Made by a program: the position numbers and the translations under genes | The notes under the pieces: model-generated | What the model was told of the DNA's origin: nothing | What the model saw: the letters and a program-made list of their open reading frames with translations, nothing else | The model's database searches: none | In this document: piece after piece, positions 16,811 through 25,398 of the stretch | Position numbering within the stretch: the stretch's first letter is position 1 | Layout of the letters: every line of letters starts with the position of its first letter | From: a bacterium | GTDB lineage: Bacteria; Actinomycetota; Acidimicrobiia; Spongiisociales; Spongiisociaceae | Direction of reading: 5' to 3' | Assembly: GCA_028821575.1 (NCBI GenBank) | Contig: JAPPFW010000054.1 | Coordinates: 1-59,065, forward strand | Length of the DNA: 59,065 nucleotides

Positions 16811-17769
16811 CCGGCTAGTTCCCCGTTGCTAATCACCACGCGGCGGTCGATCTCGAGGGTGGCGTTCGCCATCACGCAATCGAGGTGGGCGACCGCGTCC
16901 ACCGTACCGCCGTAGGCGATGGAGTTGCCGAGTGCGATGTGGGCGGTCCCAAGGGCGGACTCGGTTTCCATCGGCACGTCGCAGATGGTTCCCAGCGGGT
17001 TCAGGCCCATCGAGACCTCGGCCAGGTTGACCATCCGGTCGTCATCGCAGCGTGACATCATCTCGATCAGGCGATCCTTGTGGGTTCCCTCCACCCCGAC
17101 CATCCGTCCCGCCTCGAAGTACATGACGACCGGCTCGGGCAAGGGTCCCTTGCCCATGAACAGGAGGTCGCCGTCGATCACCGCTACCCCGGTGGTGGTC
17201 TCCTCGACCGGAGCGGTGCCGGCTTCGATGTCGGGTGGCGCCATGTACTGCCCGTCGGCCCGGGCGATCCCGTCCAGAACCCGCCCCGCCCGGGCCTCGA
17301 TCGAGCCTTGGAGGTCGGTCCCGGCCGCGCTGGTGAGCCTGAACCGGGATCCGTGGTCCCACGCCGCTCCCACAACCTTGGCCAGGGCGCGTTGGGAGTC
17401 GAAGTCGACGGTAAGCGGCCCGGCGTCCCGGAAGGTGCCGAGTTGCACGCCCGGCATCGCCAGGTACCGGACCCCTGCCGCGGAGGCCCGCTGGCGTGCC
17501 TTGCTCGACCCGACGAACAGGCTTGTCAACTCGATCGCGGCACCCGCCGACAGCAGTGCCGCCGCCACTGCCCGGGGCGGTTCAGAGCCGGGGATGTGCG
17601 GCATAGGCATACGGGCCGCCAGCGGCACCGCGCCCCGCGACGATATGCCTTCGGTCAGCCCCGTCACGACCTCTGGGTCCGTTCCCTCGTCGGTGAGCAG
17701 CAGCACCTCCTCTCCGGGCCGCACCTGCAGGCACGAGTCGAGCACTGTGTCGAAACCCGGATAGGTCAT
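16807..17769 (-). CDS. NicX/M29-aminopeptidase-like metalloprotein
   Basis: A 320-residue member of the thermophilic aminopeptidase (M29)-like family. The family includes NicX, the Fe(II) 2,5-dihydroxypyridine dioxygenase of nicotinate breakdown. Visible signatures are the N-terminal CLQVRPGEEVLLLTD, NLAEVSMGLNP, GTAHIALGNS and a final AHLDC with His295 and Asp297, equivalent to the HxD pair seen in NicX. Whether it binds iron and opens a ring or acts as a peptidase is not decided by sequence. It sits between an M20 hydrolase and the B12 mutase, overlapping both, which favours a catabolic role. Confidence 0.7.
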   Translation of the reverse strand: MTYPGFDTVLDSCLQVRPGEEVLLLTDEGTDPEVVTGLTEGISSRGAVPLAARMPMPHIPGSEPPRAVAAALLSAGAAIELTSLFVGSSKARQRASAAGVRYLAMPGVQLGTFRDAGPLTVDFDSQRALAKVVGAAWDHGSRFRLTSAAGTDLQGSIEARAGRVLDGIARADGQYMAPPDIEAGTAPVEETTTGVAVIDGDLLFMGKGPLPEPVVMYFEAGRMVGVEGTHKDRLIEMMSRCDDDRMVNLAEVSMGLNPLGTICDVPMETESALGTAHIALGNSIAYGGTVDAVAHLDCVMANATLEIDRRVVISNGELAG

Positions 17770-18956
17770 CGGGACAGCGCCAGTGCCGCGAATGCTGCGT
17801 ACACCTTGGTGGCGTCGTGGATGTCCTCGAGGGAGAGGTTCTCGTCCGCCGAGTAGACGGGCTCACCGCCCGGACCGAAGATCACCGTCTCGACCAGCGG
17901 CCCGAAACTGGAAGTGTCGCCCAGCCACGCCTCCACCCGGAGTGCCGGCTCGTGTCCCGGCCGGGCGGCCCGTACCGCTTCCTGGATCAGGTTCACAACC
18001 TCCGAGTCACGGTTCACGAGGTGTCCGGCCTTCTCGTCGGCGAGCACCACGTCGGCTCGGAACCGGCTGTCCATCCGGGCGGCCGCGGCCAGGGCACGGT
18101 CTATCTCGGCGCGGACCGTTGCCTTGCTCACCCCGGGCTGCGGGCGGCAATCCACCCTGATCACACATTCGTCCGGGATCATGGAGGGCCCTCCTGGCGG
18201 CAGGCCTCCGTATATCCGCCCGGGTGCCATGAACGTCTCCTTGCCGAACAGGTCGGCGACCCATGGTTCCAGTTCAGGTTCCAGCCGGCTGCGCTCCAGT
18301 TCGATGACGGCCAGCGCCGCCAGGTAGTTGGCGTTCACCGCGTCGTACTTGTGGCATGTGTGCGCGGACCGACCGTACACGTGGACATCGAAATAGTACC
18401 TGCCCCGATGTCCCAGGCAGATCGTGCTCTCGCTCAACTCCCCGAGTACGCAGAGGTCGGCCGGATGAGCCTCGAAGTACGCGATCGAACCCCGCTGCTC
18501 TCCCATGTGGTCCGACACCGCGGCGAACGCCGCCGTCCCCGTGAGCGGCAATCCGGCCTCCCTCAGTCCGACCAGGGCCGCCACCTGGCAGGCGAGAGCG
18601 CCCTTCATGTCCATGATCCCGTGGCCGTAGACCAGCCCGTCCACGAGATCACCCGAGTACGGCTCGGCAACCGTCCAACCATGCGAAACGGGCTTGGTGT
18701 CCAGATGACCGGTGAGAACGACCCGCCTGCCCGGACCGAAAGGAAGCTCCCCGATCGCATTCGGTCGGTCAGGTAGGACCGGCTGGAGTTCCACCCGCTC
18801 GAACCCGAGTTCCCGGAGCGTGGCAGCGATGAACTCCGCCAGGGGTCCCTCCTCGCCCAGGACGCTCGGTATGCGCGACACCTCCCGGCAAAGTTCGACG
18901 GCGAGGTCGAGGTCCACCGATTCGATGGCTGTCCGGGCGACTTCGTCAGCGCCCAC
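17766..18956 (-). CDS. M20-family (ArgE/DapE-like) protein with altered catalytic residues
   Basis: A 396-residue protein with the M20 fold: GHLDT (His84, Asp86), GIMDMKG (Asp116), VLGELS (Glu173), then the lid-domain RSAHT. The catalytic pair normally written DEE reads Asp149-His150-Met151, and the C-terminal metal His (normally HxxxE) is Tyr368. The general base and two metal positions therefore differ from active deacetylases. It may be a binding protein, a one-metal enzyme or a subfamily I do not recognise. GTG 18956 follows a GGAGGAGG site closely. It lies 33 bases after the sulfurtransferase gene. Confidence 0.75.
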   Translation of the reverse strand: MGADEVARTAIESVDLDLAVELCREVSRIPSVLGEEGPLAEFIAATLRELGFERVELQPVLPDRPNAIGELPFGPGRRVVLTGHLDTKPVSHGWTVAEPYSGDLVDGLVYGHGIMDMKGALACQVAALVGLREAGLPLTGTAAFAAVSDHMGEQRGSIAYFEAHPADLCVLGELSESTICLGHRGRYYFDVHVYGRSAHTCHKYDAVNANYLAALAVIELERSRLEPELEPWVADLFGKETFMAPGRIYGGLPPGGPSMIPDECVIRVDCRPQPGVSKATVRAEIDRALAAAARMDSRFRADVVLADEKAGHLVNRDSEVVNLIQEAVRAARPGHEPALRVEAWLGDTSSFGPLVETVIFGPGGEPVYSADENLSLEDIHDATKVYAAFAALALSR

Positions 18957-18989
18957 TTCCCTCCTCCCGTACCTACGTACCGCCGCGGA

Positions 18990-19850
18990 TCATCCCGACG
19001 CAGGGTCCTCGAGGGGCAACGAAGGGTCAGCCGCCCACTCGCTCATCGAACCGTCGTAGATCGAGATCTGCTCCAATCCCAGGCGTGACAGTGCGAATGC
19101 TGTGCTCGCCGCCGATATGCCACCTCCGCAGTATGCGATCGTCCGGCTGCAGCCGGCTTCGAGTGCTGGGGTGGCCAAGTTTCGCAGTTCGTCGGCGTCG
19201 GCATAGGCGTGCGTGCGGCTATCTACGATTGAGCCGGCCGGTACGTTGACCGCGGTCGGGATGTGGCCGCGACGCTTGTAGAACTGGATCACCCCGTTGT
19301 AGTGGGCCGCCGGAAGGGCGTCGACTATGGCGATGTCGTCGTCCTCAATCGCAGCGAGGACTTCCTCCTTGCCGACGAAGATGCCCGGTCGCGGCCGAAC
19401 TGTGAGTGCGGCCCTAGGATGTCGGGGCGCGGGATCAGCCGTAACAGATCGGCCTTCCGCCTTCCACCGTCGAAGTCCGCCGTCGAGTATCGCGGCCTCG
19501 TCAAATCCAATGGAGTAGAGCATCCACCACACCCTGGCTGCCCACATGTTGATGTCGAAGTCATAGAGGACGACTCTGGTTCCGTCGCCGACGCCGGCCG
19601 ACTCCATGACCGACACCAACTGCTCGTCGGGCGGCATCGTGAACAGGAGTTTCGCCGTCTGGTCGGCGAGTTCGGTCATGAGATCGACATGGACACTTCC
19701 GGGTATGTGCTCCTGATTCCACCGTTCCCGGCCACTTTCGATGTTGAGCACCCCGCCCGGTCTCTCGAACACGACCGAACAGTCGAGGATGCGCAGGTCA
19801 GGGGCCGCCAGGTTCTCTTCGAGCCAGCGAGGTCCTACGAGCTTGTCCAC
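18990..19850 (-). CDS. Thiosulfate/3-mercaptopyruvate sulfurtransferase-like (two rhodanese domains)
   Basis: A 286-residue tandem rhodanese. The inactive N-domain has VVLYDFDINMWAARVWWML. The C-domain has the active Cys241 in AYCGGGISAAS. It transfers sulfane sulfur from thiosulfate or 3-mercaptopyruvate to a thiophilic acceptor. I chose GTG 19850 because AAGGAGA lies eight bases upstream and the length then matches the family; an in-frame ATG at 19898 lacks a good site. Neighbours on both sides are carbon catabolic genes, and a link to them is not evident. Confidence 0.85.
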   Translation of the reverse strand: MDKLVGPRWLEENLAAPDLRILDCSVVFERPGGVLNIESGRERWNQEHIPGSVHVDLMTELADQTAKLLFTMPPDEQLVSVMESAGVGDGTRVVLYDFDINMWAARVWWMLYSIGFDEAAILDGGLRRWKAEGRSVTADPAPRHPRAALTVRPRPGIFVGKEEVLAAIEDDDIAIVDALPAAHYNGVIQFYKRRGHIPTAVNVPAGSIVDSRTHAYADADELRNLATPALEAGCSRTIAYCGGGISAASTAFALSRLGLEQISIYDGSMSEWAADPSLPLEDPASG

Positions 19851-19983
19851 CCCGAGTCTCCTTCCATACGGTTGTCCCGAACGATAGATGATCGCCATGG
19901 GCGCCGTCCTGCCTCTGAGGCAACTGACCATACGGCCGGATAGCCAGGCTCGGTTTGGCGGTGCAGGCCGGGCCGCGACAGCG

Positions 19984-21501
19984 TCAGCGGGAGATGCCCT
20001 GGCCCTGCGTCGGAATCACCGCCTCGGTATCGATCCAGATCGACTTGGGTTGCAGGTAGGCGTCGAGTGCCTCCTCGCCGAGTTCGCGGCCCCCGAAGCC
20101 CGACATCTTGTGCCCGCCGAAGGGAACCGCCACGTCGAACATGCCGTAGGTGTTGATCCAGACGGTGCCGGCCCGGACCGCGTCGGCGAACTTGAGGGCC
20201 TTGTTGACGTCCGACGTCCAGACACCCGCCGCCAGCCCGTAACGAACGTCGTTCGCCAGCGAGATGAGTTCTTCCCAGTCCGTGAAGCGCAGGATGGACA
20301 CGACGGGACCGAAGATCTCCTCCTGGGCGACTGTCATGTCGTTGGTCACCCGGTCGACCACCGTGGGCTCCAGGAAGTATCCGCCCTCGAGGCCATCCAC
20401 GACGGCCTCGCGCCCGCCGGCCACGATCTCGGCGCCTCCGCCCGCGGCTGTGGCGATGTGACCCTTGACAGTTTCCCGGTGGGACGCCGACACCAGAGGT
20501 CCCATCTGGGAATCAGGGTTCAGTCCTTGGCCAAGGCAAACTCCCTTGGCCTTCTCGGTCAGTTCCTCGGCGAACTCGTCGGCGATGGCATCCTCGACGA
20601 ACAGTCGGGATCCGGCCACGCACGCCTGGCCCTGGTTGAAGAAGGCCCCGCCGAAGGCTCCCGCCATCGCAGCTTCCCGGTGGGCATCGGCGAACACGAC
20701 GTTGGGGCTCTTGCCGCCCAACTCCAGCGAAACGCGCTTGAGGGTGGGAATCGCCTGTCTGAGGATCTCCTGGCCGGTGCTGGTCTGACCGGTGAAGGCC
20801 ACCTTGTCGATACCCGGGTGGGACGCGATCGCTGCTCCGACCTCGGGTCCCGGACCGGTGACGATGTTGATCACACCGGGCGGGATCCCGGCTTCGTTCA
20901 CCAACTCCGCGAAGCGGAGAGTGGTCAGCGGTGTCCATGTGGCCGGCTTGCCCACCACCGTGCAGCCGGCCGCTAGCGCCGGGCCGAGCTTGTAGATGAT
21001 CTCCAGCAGCGGGAAGTTCCAAGGTGCGATAGCCCCCACCACGCCGATCGGTTCCCGCTTGCGGAGGCTGATCAACCCGGGAATGCTGTTCGGGAGCAGG
21101 TCTCCGTGGATCTTGGTGGCCCAACCGGCGTAGTAGCGGAGGATCTCGATCGACAGAGCGATGTCGACCAGTTCCGCCTCCCATAGAGGCTTGCCGTTGT
21201 CGAGGACTTCGAGTACCGCGAACTCGTCCTTGTGCTGATCCAACAGGTCGCCCAGTCCCCATATGAGCCGCTGCCGCTCGGTGGGCGCCATGTCGCGCCA
21301 GCCGTTGTCGAACGCATGCCGGGCCGCTTCCACGGCTTGGTCGATCTGGGCCGGACCGGCGACCGGTATCTCCGCCAAGACCTCCCCGGTGGCGGGATCG
21401 CTGGTCAGGAACGTGTCGGTCCCGTCGACCCATTCACCTCCGATGAAGAGTCGCTTGGGGCGGGTCAGGAAGTCGATGCTGGGGCGTTCAATGACTGTCA
21501 T
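19984..21501 (-). CDS. NAD(P)-dependent aldehyde dehydrogenase
   Basis: A 505-residue ALDH of the betaine/phenylacetaldehyde dehydrogenase group. NFPLLEIIYKLGPALAAGC is the cofactor region, LELGGKSPNVVF carries the general base Glu, FFNQGQACVAGSR the nucleophilic Cys, and EEIFGPVVSI the second conserved Glu. It oxidises an aldehyde to the acid. It lies 21 bases downstream of the alcohol dehydrogenase on the same strand, so an alcohol-to-acid sequence is likely. ATG 21501 has AGGA upstream. Confidence 0.9.
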   Translation of the reverse strand: MTVIERPSIDFLTRPKRLFIGGEWVDGTDTFLTSDPATGEVLAEIPVAGPAQIDQAVEAARHAFDNGWRDMAPTERQRLIWGLGDLLDQHKDEFAVLEVLDNGKPLWEAELVDIALSIEILRYYAGWATKIHGDLLPNSIPGLISLRKREPIGVVGAIAPWNFPLLEIIYKLGPALAAGCTVVGKPATWTPLTTLRFAELVNEAGIPPGVINIVTGPGPEVGAAIASHPGIDKVAFTGQTSTGQEILRQAIPTLKRVSLELGGKSPNVVFADAHREAAMAGAFGGAFFNQGQACVAGSRLFVEDAIADEFAEELTEKAKGVCLGQGLNPDSQMGPLVSASHRETVKGHIATAAGGGAEIVAGGREAVVDGLEGGYFLEPTVVDRVTNDMTVAQEEIFGPVVSILRFTDWEELISLANDVRYGLAAGVWTSDVNKALKFADAVRAGTVWINTYGMFDVAVPFGGHKMSGFGGRELGEEALDAYLQPKSIWIDTEAVIPTQGQGISR

Positions 21502-21522
21502 GTTCCTACGGGTCCCCTCATG

Positions 21523-22557
21523 TCAAGCCAGGGTGAGAACCTGGCGGCCTAGCACTCGGCGTTGTACAAGATTGTCCAAGGCCTCCGCGGCACCTTCGAG
21601 CGGGTAGGTGGCTGCGATGGGTACCGAGATGTGGCCGTCGGCGGCCAGGCGGATGGCGTCGGCGAGGTCGAGCACGGTGGCGGCCACGGTGGATACCCAG
21701 ACCGTTTCCGGCAGGATGAACTCGATCGGATGGACTTCCAAAGACTCGCCGGTGTATCCGGTGGACACGAAGCGGCCGTGCTTGGCCAGAGAGCGAATAC
21801 CGGCCAGCATGGTTCTCGTGGTACCGACCAGTTCGAAGAACAGGTCGGTACCCCTGCCCCCGGTCAGATCCCGGATCCGCTCCGGTACGTCGTCGTAGCC
21901 CGCGGCGTCGGGCACCACGATCCCTCCGGAGGCGCCGTACGACTTGGCCATCTCGAGTTTGTCCTCGGTGTCAGCGATGGCGAGGACCCTGGCGCCGGCC
22001 AGGGCGGCAACCTGGAGAACCATCGAGCCGACCCCGCCGATGCCGTTCACCACGGCCGTCTCGCCAACGCTCATGTTCGAGAGCCGGGCAGCGTGCACCG
22101 CGGTCATCCCCGCGCAGGCGAGTACCGATGCGGTGGCGAAGTCCACATTGTCGGGGAGCGGGACCAGATTGCGGGAAGGTGAGGTGATGTACTCGGCGTA
22201 CACGCCGTCGAGGTTGAAGCCGAACTGCCCGGGCTCGTTGTCACAGATGTTCTGTCGACCTACCAGGCACTGCTCGCACGCTCCGCAGAAGATCTTGTTG
22301 TACACGGCCACCCGGTCGCCTAAGGAGACCGTGGATCGATCGCCAGCCTCGACGACCACTCCGGCCCCCTCGTGTCCCACGGTCATCGGGTACTCGTCGG
22401 GTTGGATCATCCCTTCGAGCACGTGGAGATCGGTGGCGCAGACCCCGGCGGAATACAGCTTCACGAGGGCCTCCCCCGGCCCGGGGGAGTGTCGCTCTAC
22501 TTCGTTCATATTCAAGCTCAGATCTTCGTCAACCTGGGCCGCCTGCATCGTCTCCAT
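21523..22557 (-). CDS. Zinc-dependent alcohol dehydrogenase (MDR family)
   Basis: A 344-residue medium-chain dehydrogenase. Catalytic zinc ligands are in GVCATDLH and VGHEGAG. The structural zinc motif is present as CGACEQCLVGRQNIC, and the cofactor site is NGIGGVGSM with Asp in AIADTEDK, favouring NAD. It oxidises an alcohol or reduces an aldehyde. GGAGG lies upstream of ATG 22557. It is the first gene of the minus-strand run that extends to about 10993. Confidence 0.9.
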   Translation of the reverse strand: METMQAAQVDEDLSLNMNEVERHSPGPGEALVKLYSAGVCATDLHVLEGMIQPDEYPMTVGHEGAGVVVEAGDRSTVSLGDRVAVYNKIFCGACEQCLVGRQNICDNEPGQFGFNLDGVYAEYITSPSRNLVPLPDNVDFATASVLACAGMTAVHAARLSNMSVGETAVVNGIGGVGSMVLQVAALAGARVLAIADTEDKLEMAKSYGASGGIVVPDAAGYDDVPERIRDLTGGRGTDLFFELVGTTRTMLAGIRSLAKHGRFVSTGYTGESLEVHPIEFILPETVWVSTVAATVLDLADAIRLAADGHISVPIAATYPLEGAAEALDNLVQRRVLGRQVLTLA

Positions 22558-22902
22558 CTCTGCTGACCTCCGTCATTTCCGGTCGGGATCTGCGCCGCTC
22601 TGTGAAGGCAGGCTACCGGAGCCCCCGACGTCGGGCTTTGTACACGGTTCCGCCAGCTTAAGTTAGCCGCGCACCCGTGCCGGTGGCGCACCGCCTAACA
22701 GCCGCTTCGGTGCTTCGCTCCGCAGGAACCTCCTTCGGTCGATACCGGAGAACTGTTCCAGGATCGGGTGATTCCCACCGCTGCCCTTGCAGGTGGCAGC
22801 CGCTGAGTGAGTGTGCTTGGGACTAGCCTGAGCGGTGGTTGAAGCTAGCTGCCCGATCATGGACAGGGGCCCCTCTACCGCCTCCGGACACGGGAGAACG
22901 CT
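22558..22902. other. Intergenic region between divergent operons
   Basis: This 345-base stretch separates the alcohol dehydrogenase (leftward) and the NicX/M29-like gene (rightward), so it should contain both promoters. I found no convincing sigma-70 pair or long inverted repeat, and no coding capacity beyond short shadows. Confidence 0.4.
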
Positions 22903-23979
22903 GTGGAACCGAGATCCTACGCAGAGATGAACCCTCCCGGTCCGGGAGTGATGCCGTTGCTCATGCCAGGCGCCAGGAACCTGATGGACTATGTCGCCTT
23001 GTCGGTCGGGGAGTCGGTCTTGGTACTCGCCGAACACGCCGTCCACCCCGAACTGGTCGGAGCGATCAGCGCGGCTGCCGCTTTCCGGGGCGGGGATGTC
23101 TCCATCCTCCATGTGGACCCTTGGAAGCCAGGAGGTATGGGGGCGGTCGACCCGAGCCCGATCGTCGTGGCGGCGTGGAAGGCAGCCGACATCGTCATCT
23201 CCTGTGCTTGGTGGGCGGAGGTTCACACAGGACCGCTGTTCTTCACCGAACTCCGAGGTCTGGGAGCGAGACTGGCAGCGCTGCACCACACCGCCACGTA
23301 CGGAGCTTTCACGACCGGGGCCCGGTTCCCGCCGGAGATCTTCTACGAGATCAAGCAACGGGTACTGGATCGGGTCGTGGGGTCCTCCGAGATCCGGGTA
23401 ACCACATCATTCGGCACCGATATCGGCTTCGCACAGATGCGGTTCGACACCGACAACGGCCCCTTGAATCAGTCCGGGTCGTGGTCGCCCTTCCCTTATG
23501 GGGGACTCAATTGGTATCCGGACGAAACGTCCGGTCGCGCGGTTATCGAGGAGTGCACGGTGACCGGCGTACCGAGCGAGCCTCTGACGCTCCACTTCGA
23601 GAGCAACCGGGTGGTGGACCTATCGGGCGGGATCGAGGTGCGCGATCTCGAACTGTTCTCGCCCGGCGGTTACTACATGCGCCACGCGTTCATCGGTTTG
23701 AACCCCAAGGTTCGGGTGAAGGGAGCACCGCAGTTCGAACGTGAGAAGCATGCCGGGGCGTTCTACTTCGGGATCGACTCACTTGACGCGGCCGACCGAG
23801 TCGGGCCGGGCCGCTCCCATTGCGACTGCCAGTTCGACCGGCCGACCATCACGGTGGACGGGGAACTCCTGGTCGATCGCGGTCGCTTGCTGACCCTCGA
23901 CCATCCCTCGGTCAAGGCTGCAGCCGCCAAGCATGGGGACCCCGATTTTCTCCTGTCGGACTCTCCGGTGCTGTGGTGA
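22903..23979 (+). CDS. Second NicX/M29-aminopeptidase-like metalloprotein
   Basis: A 358-residue protein related in type to the one at 16807-17769 but longer and more divergent. The C-terminal core reads HAFIGLNPKVRV, HAGAFYFGID and SHCDCQFDRPT, in which His306 and Asp308 give the HxD metal pair. The N-terminus has VALSVGESVLVLAE, like the opening strand of the family. In NicX the same positions hold Fe(II). It stands alone between divergent operons. GTG 22903 follows GGGAGA; ATG 22927 is an alternative start. Confidence 0.65.
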   Translation: MEPRSYAEMNPPGPGVMPLLMPGARNLMDYVALSVGESVLVLAEHAVHPELVGAISAAAAFRGGDVSILHVDPWKPGGMGAVDPSPIVVAAWKAADIVISCAWWAEVHTGPLFFTELRGLGARLAALHHTATYGAFTTGARFPPEIFYEIKQRVLDRVVGSSEIRVTTSFGTDIGFAQMRFDTDNGPLNQSGSWSPFPYGGLNWYPDETSGRAVIEECTVTGVPSEPLTLHFESNRVVDLSGGIEVRDLELFSPGGYYMRHAFIGLNPKVRVKGAPQFEREKHAGAFYFGIDSLDAADRVGPGRSHCDCQFDRPTITVDGELLVDRGRLLTLDHPSVKAAAAKHGDPDFLLSDSPVLW

Positions 23980-23992
23980 GCCCACGCTGTGT

Positions 23993-24775
23993 TCAGTGGA
24001 AGATGCCGCCCCCGTCGACGAGGATCATCTGCCCGGTGACGAAGTCGCTGGCGGGCGACGCCAGGTAGAGAAGCGTGCCGATCAGGTCAGCAGGTACCCC
24101 CACCCGGTCGATGACCTGCGGCGCCACCGGCTTCCGGTAGTACTCGGCGCCTCTGGCCGCCAGGGCCGTTTCGCTGGCGGTCATCCCGGGTCCGATCGAG
24201 TTCACAGTGATACCCGTCCCGGCTACCGCCAGCGCGGTGGTGCGGGTGAGGTTGGTCACCGCCGCCTTGGTGGCCGAATAGTGAATCAGGCGGGGAGAGC
24301 CGCGTATGGCCAGGCCCGAGGAGATGTTGATCACCCGGCCCCAACCCCCTCTCTTCAGCAGGGGCAGGCAGATCTCGGTCATCACGTAGATGGAACGGAC
24401 GTTCACCGCCATGATCCGGTCCCACTCCCCGTCGGAGATTCCCCAAGCCGACTCGCGGGTGGGCAGGGCAGCGTAGAGTCCGGCGTTGTTTACCAATATG
24501 TCGAGCCTGCCCCAACGACCCTCGATCTGGGCGACCACTTCCTCGATGAGGTCCCGGTCCGTGACGTCCAGGTAGATTCCCATCACCTGCGATGGATACG
24601 CTTCCTCCAGGTGGGCGGTCGTATCGTCGATCGTGGCCCGGTCGATGTCGGCAACCACCACGCGGGCGCCCGCCTGGGCGAGAGCCTCGGCGTAGTGGCG
24701 GCCGATGCCCTTGCTCCCGCCGGTGACAATGGCCACCTTCGAGTCCAGCCGGAACAGGTCCATTACGTTGTCCAT
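23993..24775 (-). CDS. Short-chain dehydrogenase/reductase
   Basis: A 260-residue classical SDR. TGGSKGIG is the cofactor loop, Asp in VVADIDR points to NAD(H), NNAG follows, and the catalytic Ser-Tyr-Lys is NISSG then HYSATK. PGMTASETA and the C-terminal GQMILVDGGG are also typical. It oxidises a secondary alcohol or reduces a ketone. ATG 24775 has GGGAGAG seven bases upstream. The stop is 13 bases from the end of the convergent NicX-like gene. Confidence 0.9.
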   Translation of the reverse strand: MDNVMDLFRLDSKVAIVTGGSKGIGRHYAEALAQAGARVVVADIDRATIDDTTAHLEEAYPSQVMGIYLDVTDRDLIEEVVAQIEGRWGRLDILVNNAGLYAALPTRESAWGISDGEWDRIMAVNVRSIYVMTEICLPLLKRGGWGRVINISSGLAIRGSPRLIHYSATKAAVTNLTRTTALAVAGTGITVNSIGPGMTASETALAARGAEYYRKPVAPQVIDRVGVPADLIGTLLYLASPASDFVTGQMILVDGGGIFH

Positions 24776-24915
24776 CCCGGAACTCTCCCGTCCTCCGATC
24801 CCGCCCGGCCTGCTGTGCGCCGACCGGGACTCATGGCCGCCGGGCGTGGACCGGGTCCAGCCAGGTGCCGAGGGCTATTGTAAAGCCAGGGACCAACCGT
24901 CGCGGAGTCGAGCAA

Positions 24916-25398
24916 TTGGGTGAACCTGCCGTTTCCCTGACCCTCAGGGTCGACAATGTGTCGCACGATCTCGTGGCGGAGCCGTTTGAACTGCTCGTCG
25001 ACACGCTCAGGGACCGGCTCGCCAAGCGCGGCGTGAAGATCGGCTGTCGTGAGGGAATCTGCGGAACGTGCAACGTGCTCATCGACGGCGATCTGGTCCG
25101 TTCCTGCCTGGTGCTGGCCGTGCAGGCCGAGGGCCGGGAGATCACCACCTCTGAGGGTCTCGGCTCGCGGTCGGATCTGCACCCCCTGCAGGAGGAGTTC
25201 ATCGCCAAGGGCGCTATCCAGTGCGGCTTTTGCACCCCGGGCTTCCTGGTCGCGGCCGCTGCGCTCCTCGCGGAGCAGCGCAGCCCGGTGGGCCGTCGGG
25301 ACCTGGCGGACGGCCTCTCAGGCACCCTGTGCCGTTGTACCGGCTACGAGAAGATCGTCGATGCGGTAGCGGCAGCGTTCACGAGGGACGGGCCATGA
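24916..25398 (+). CDS. Molybdenum hydroxylase, [2Fe-2S] subunit (CoxS-like)
   Basis: A 160-residue iron-sulfur subunit of a xanthine-dehydrogenase/CO-dehydrogenase-type hydroxylase. Cys44, 49, 52 and 64 form the plant-ferredoxin cluster (CREGICGTC). Cys102, 105, 138 and 140 form the second cluster (CGFC and CRC). It passes electrons from the Mo site to FAD. I propose TTG 24916 because GGAG lies eight bases upstream and the length is then normal; GTG 24865 would add 17 residues. It overlaps the large subunit (ATGA). Confidence 0.88.
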   Translation: MGEPAVSLTLRVDNVSHDLVAEPFELLVDTLRDRLAKRGVKIGCREGICGTCNVLIDGDLVRSCLVLAVQAEGREITTSEGLGSRSDLHPLQEEFIAKGAIQCGFCTPGFLVAAAALLAEQRSPVGRRDLADGLSGTLCRCTGYEKIVDAVAAAFTRDGP

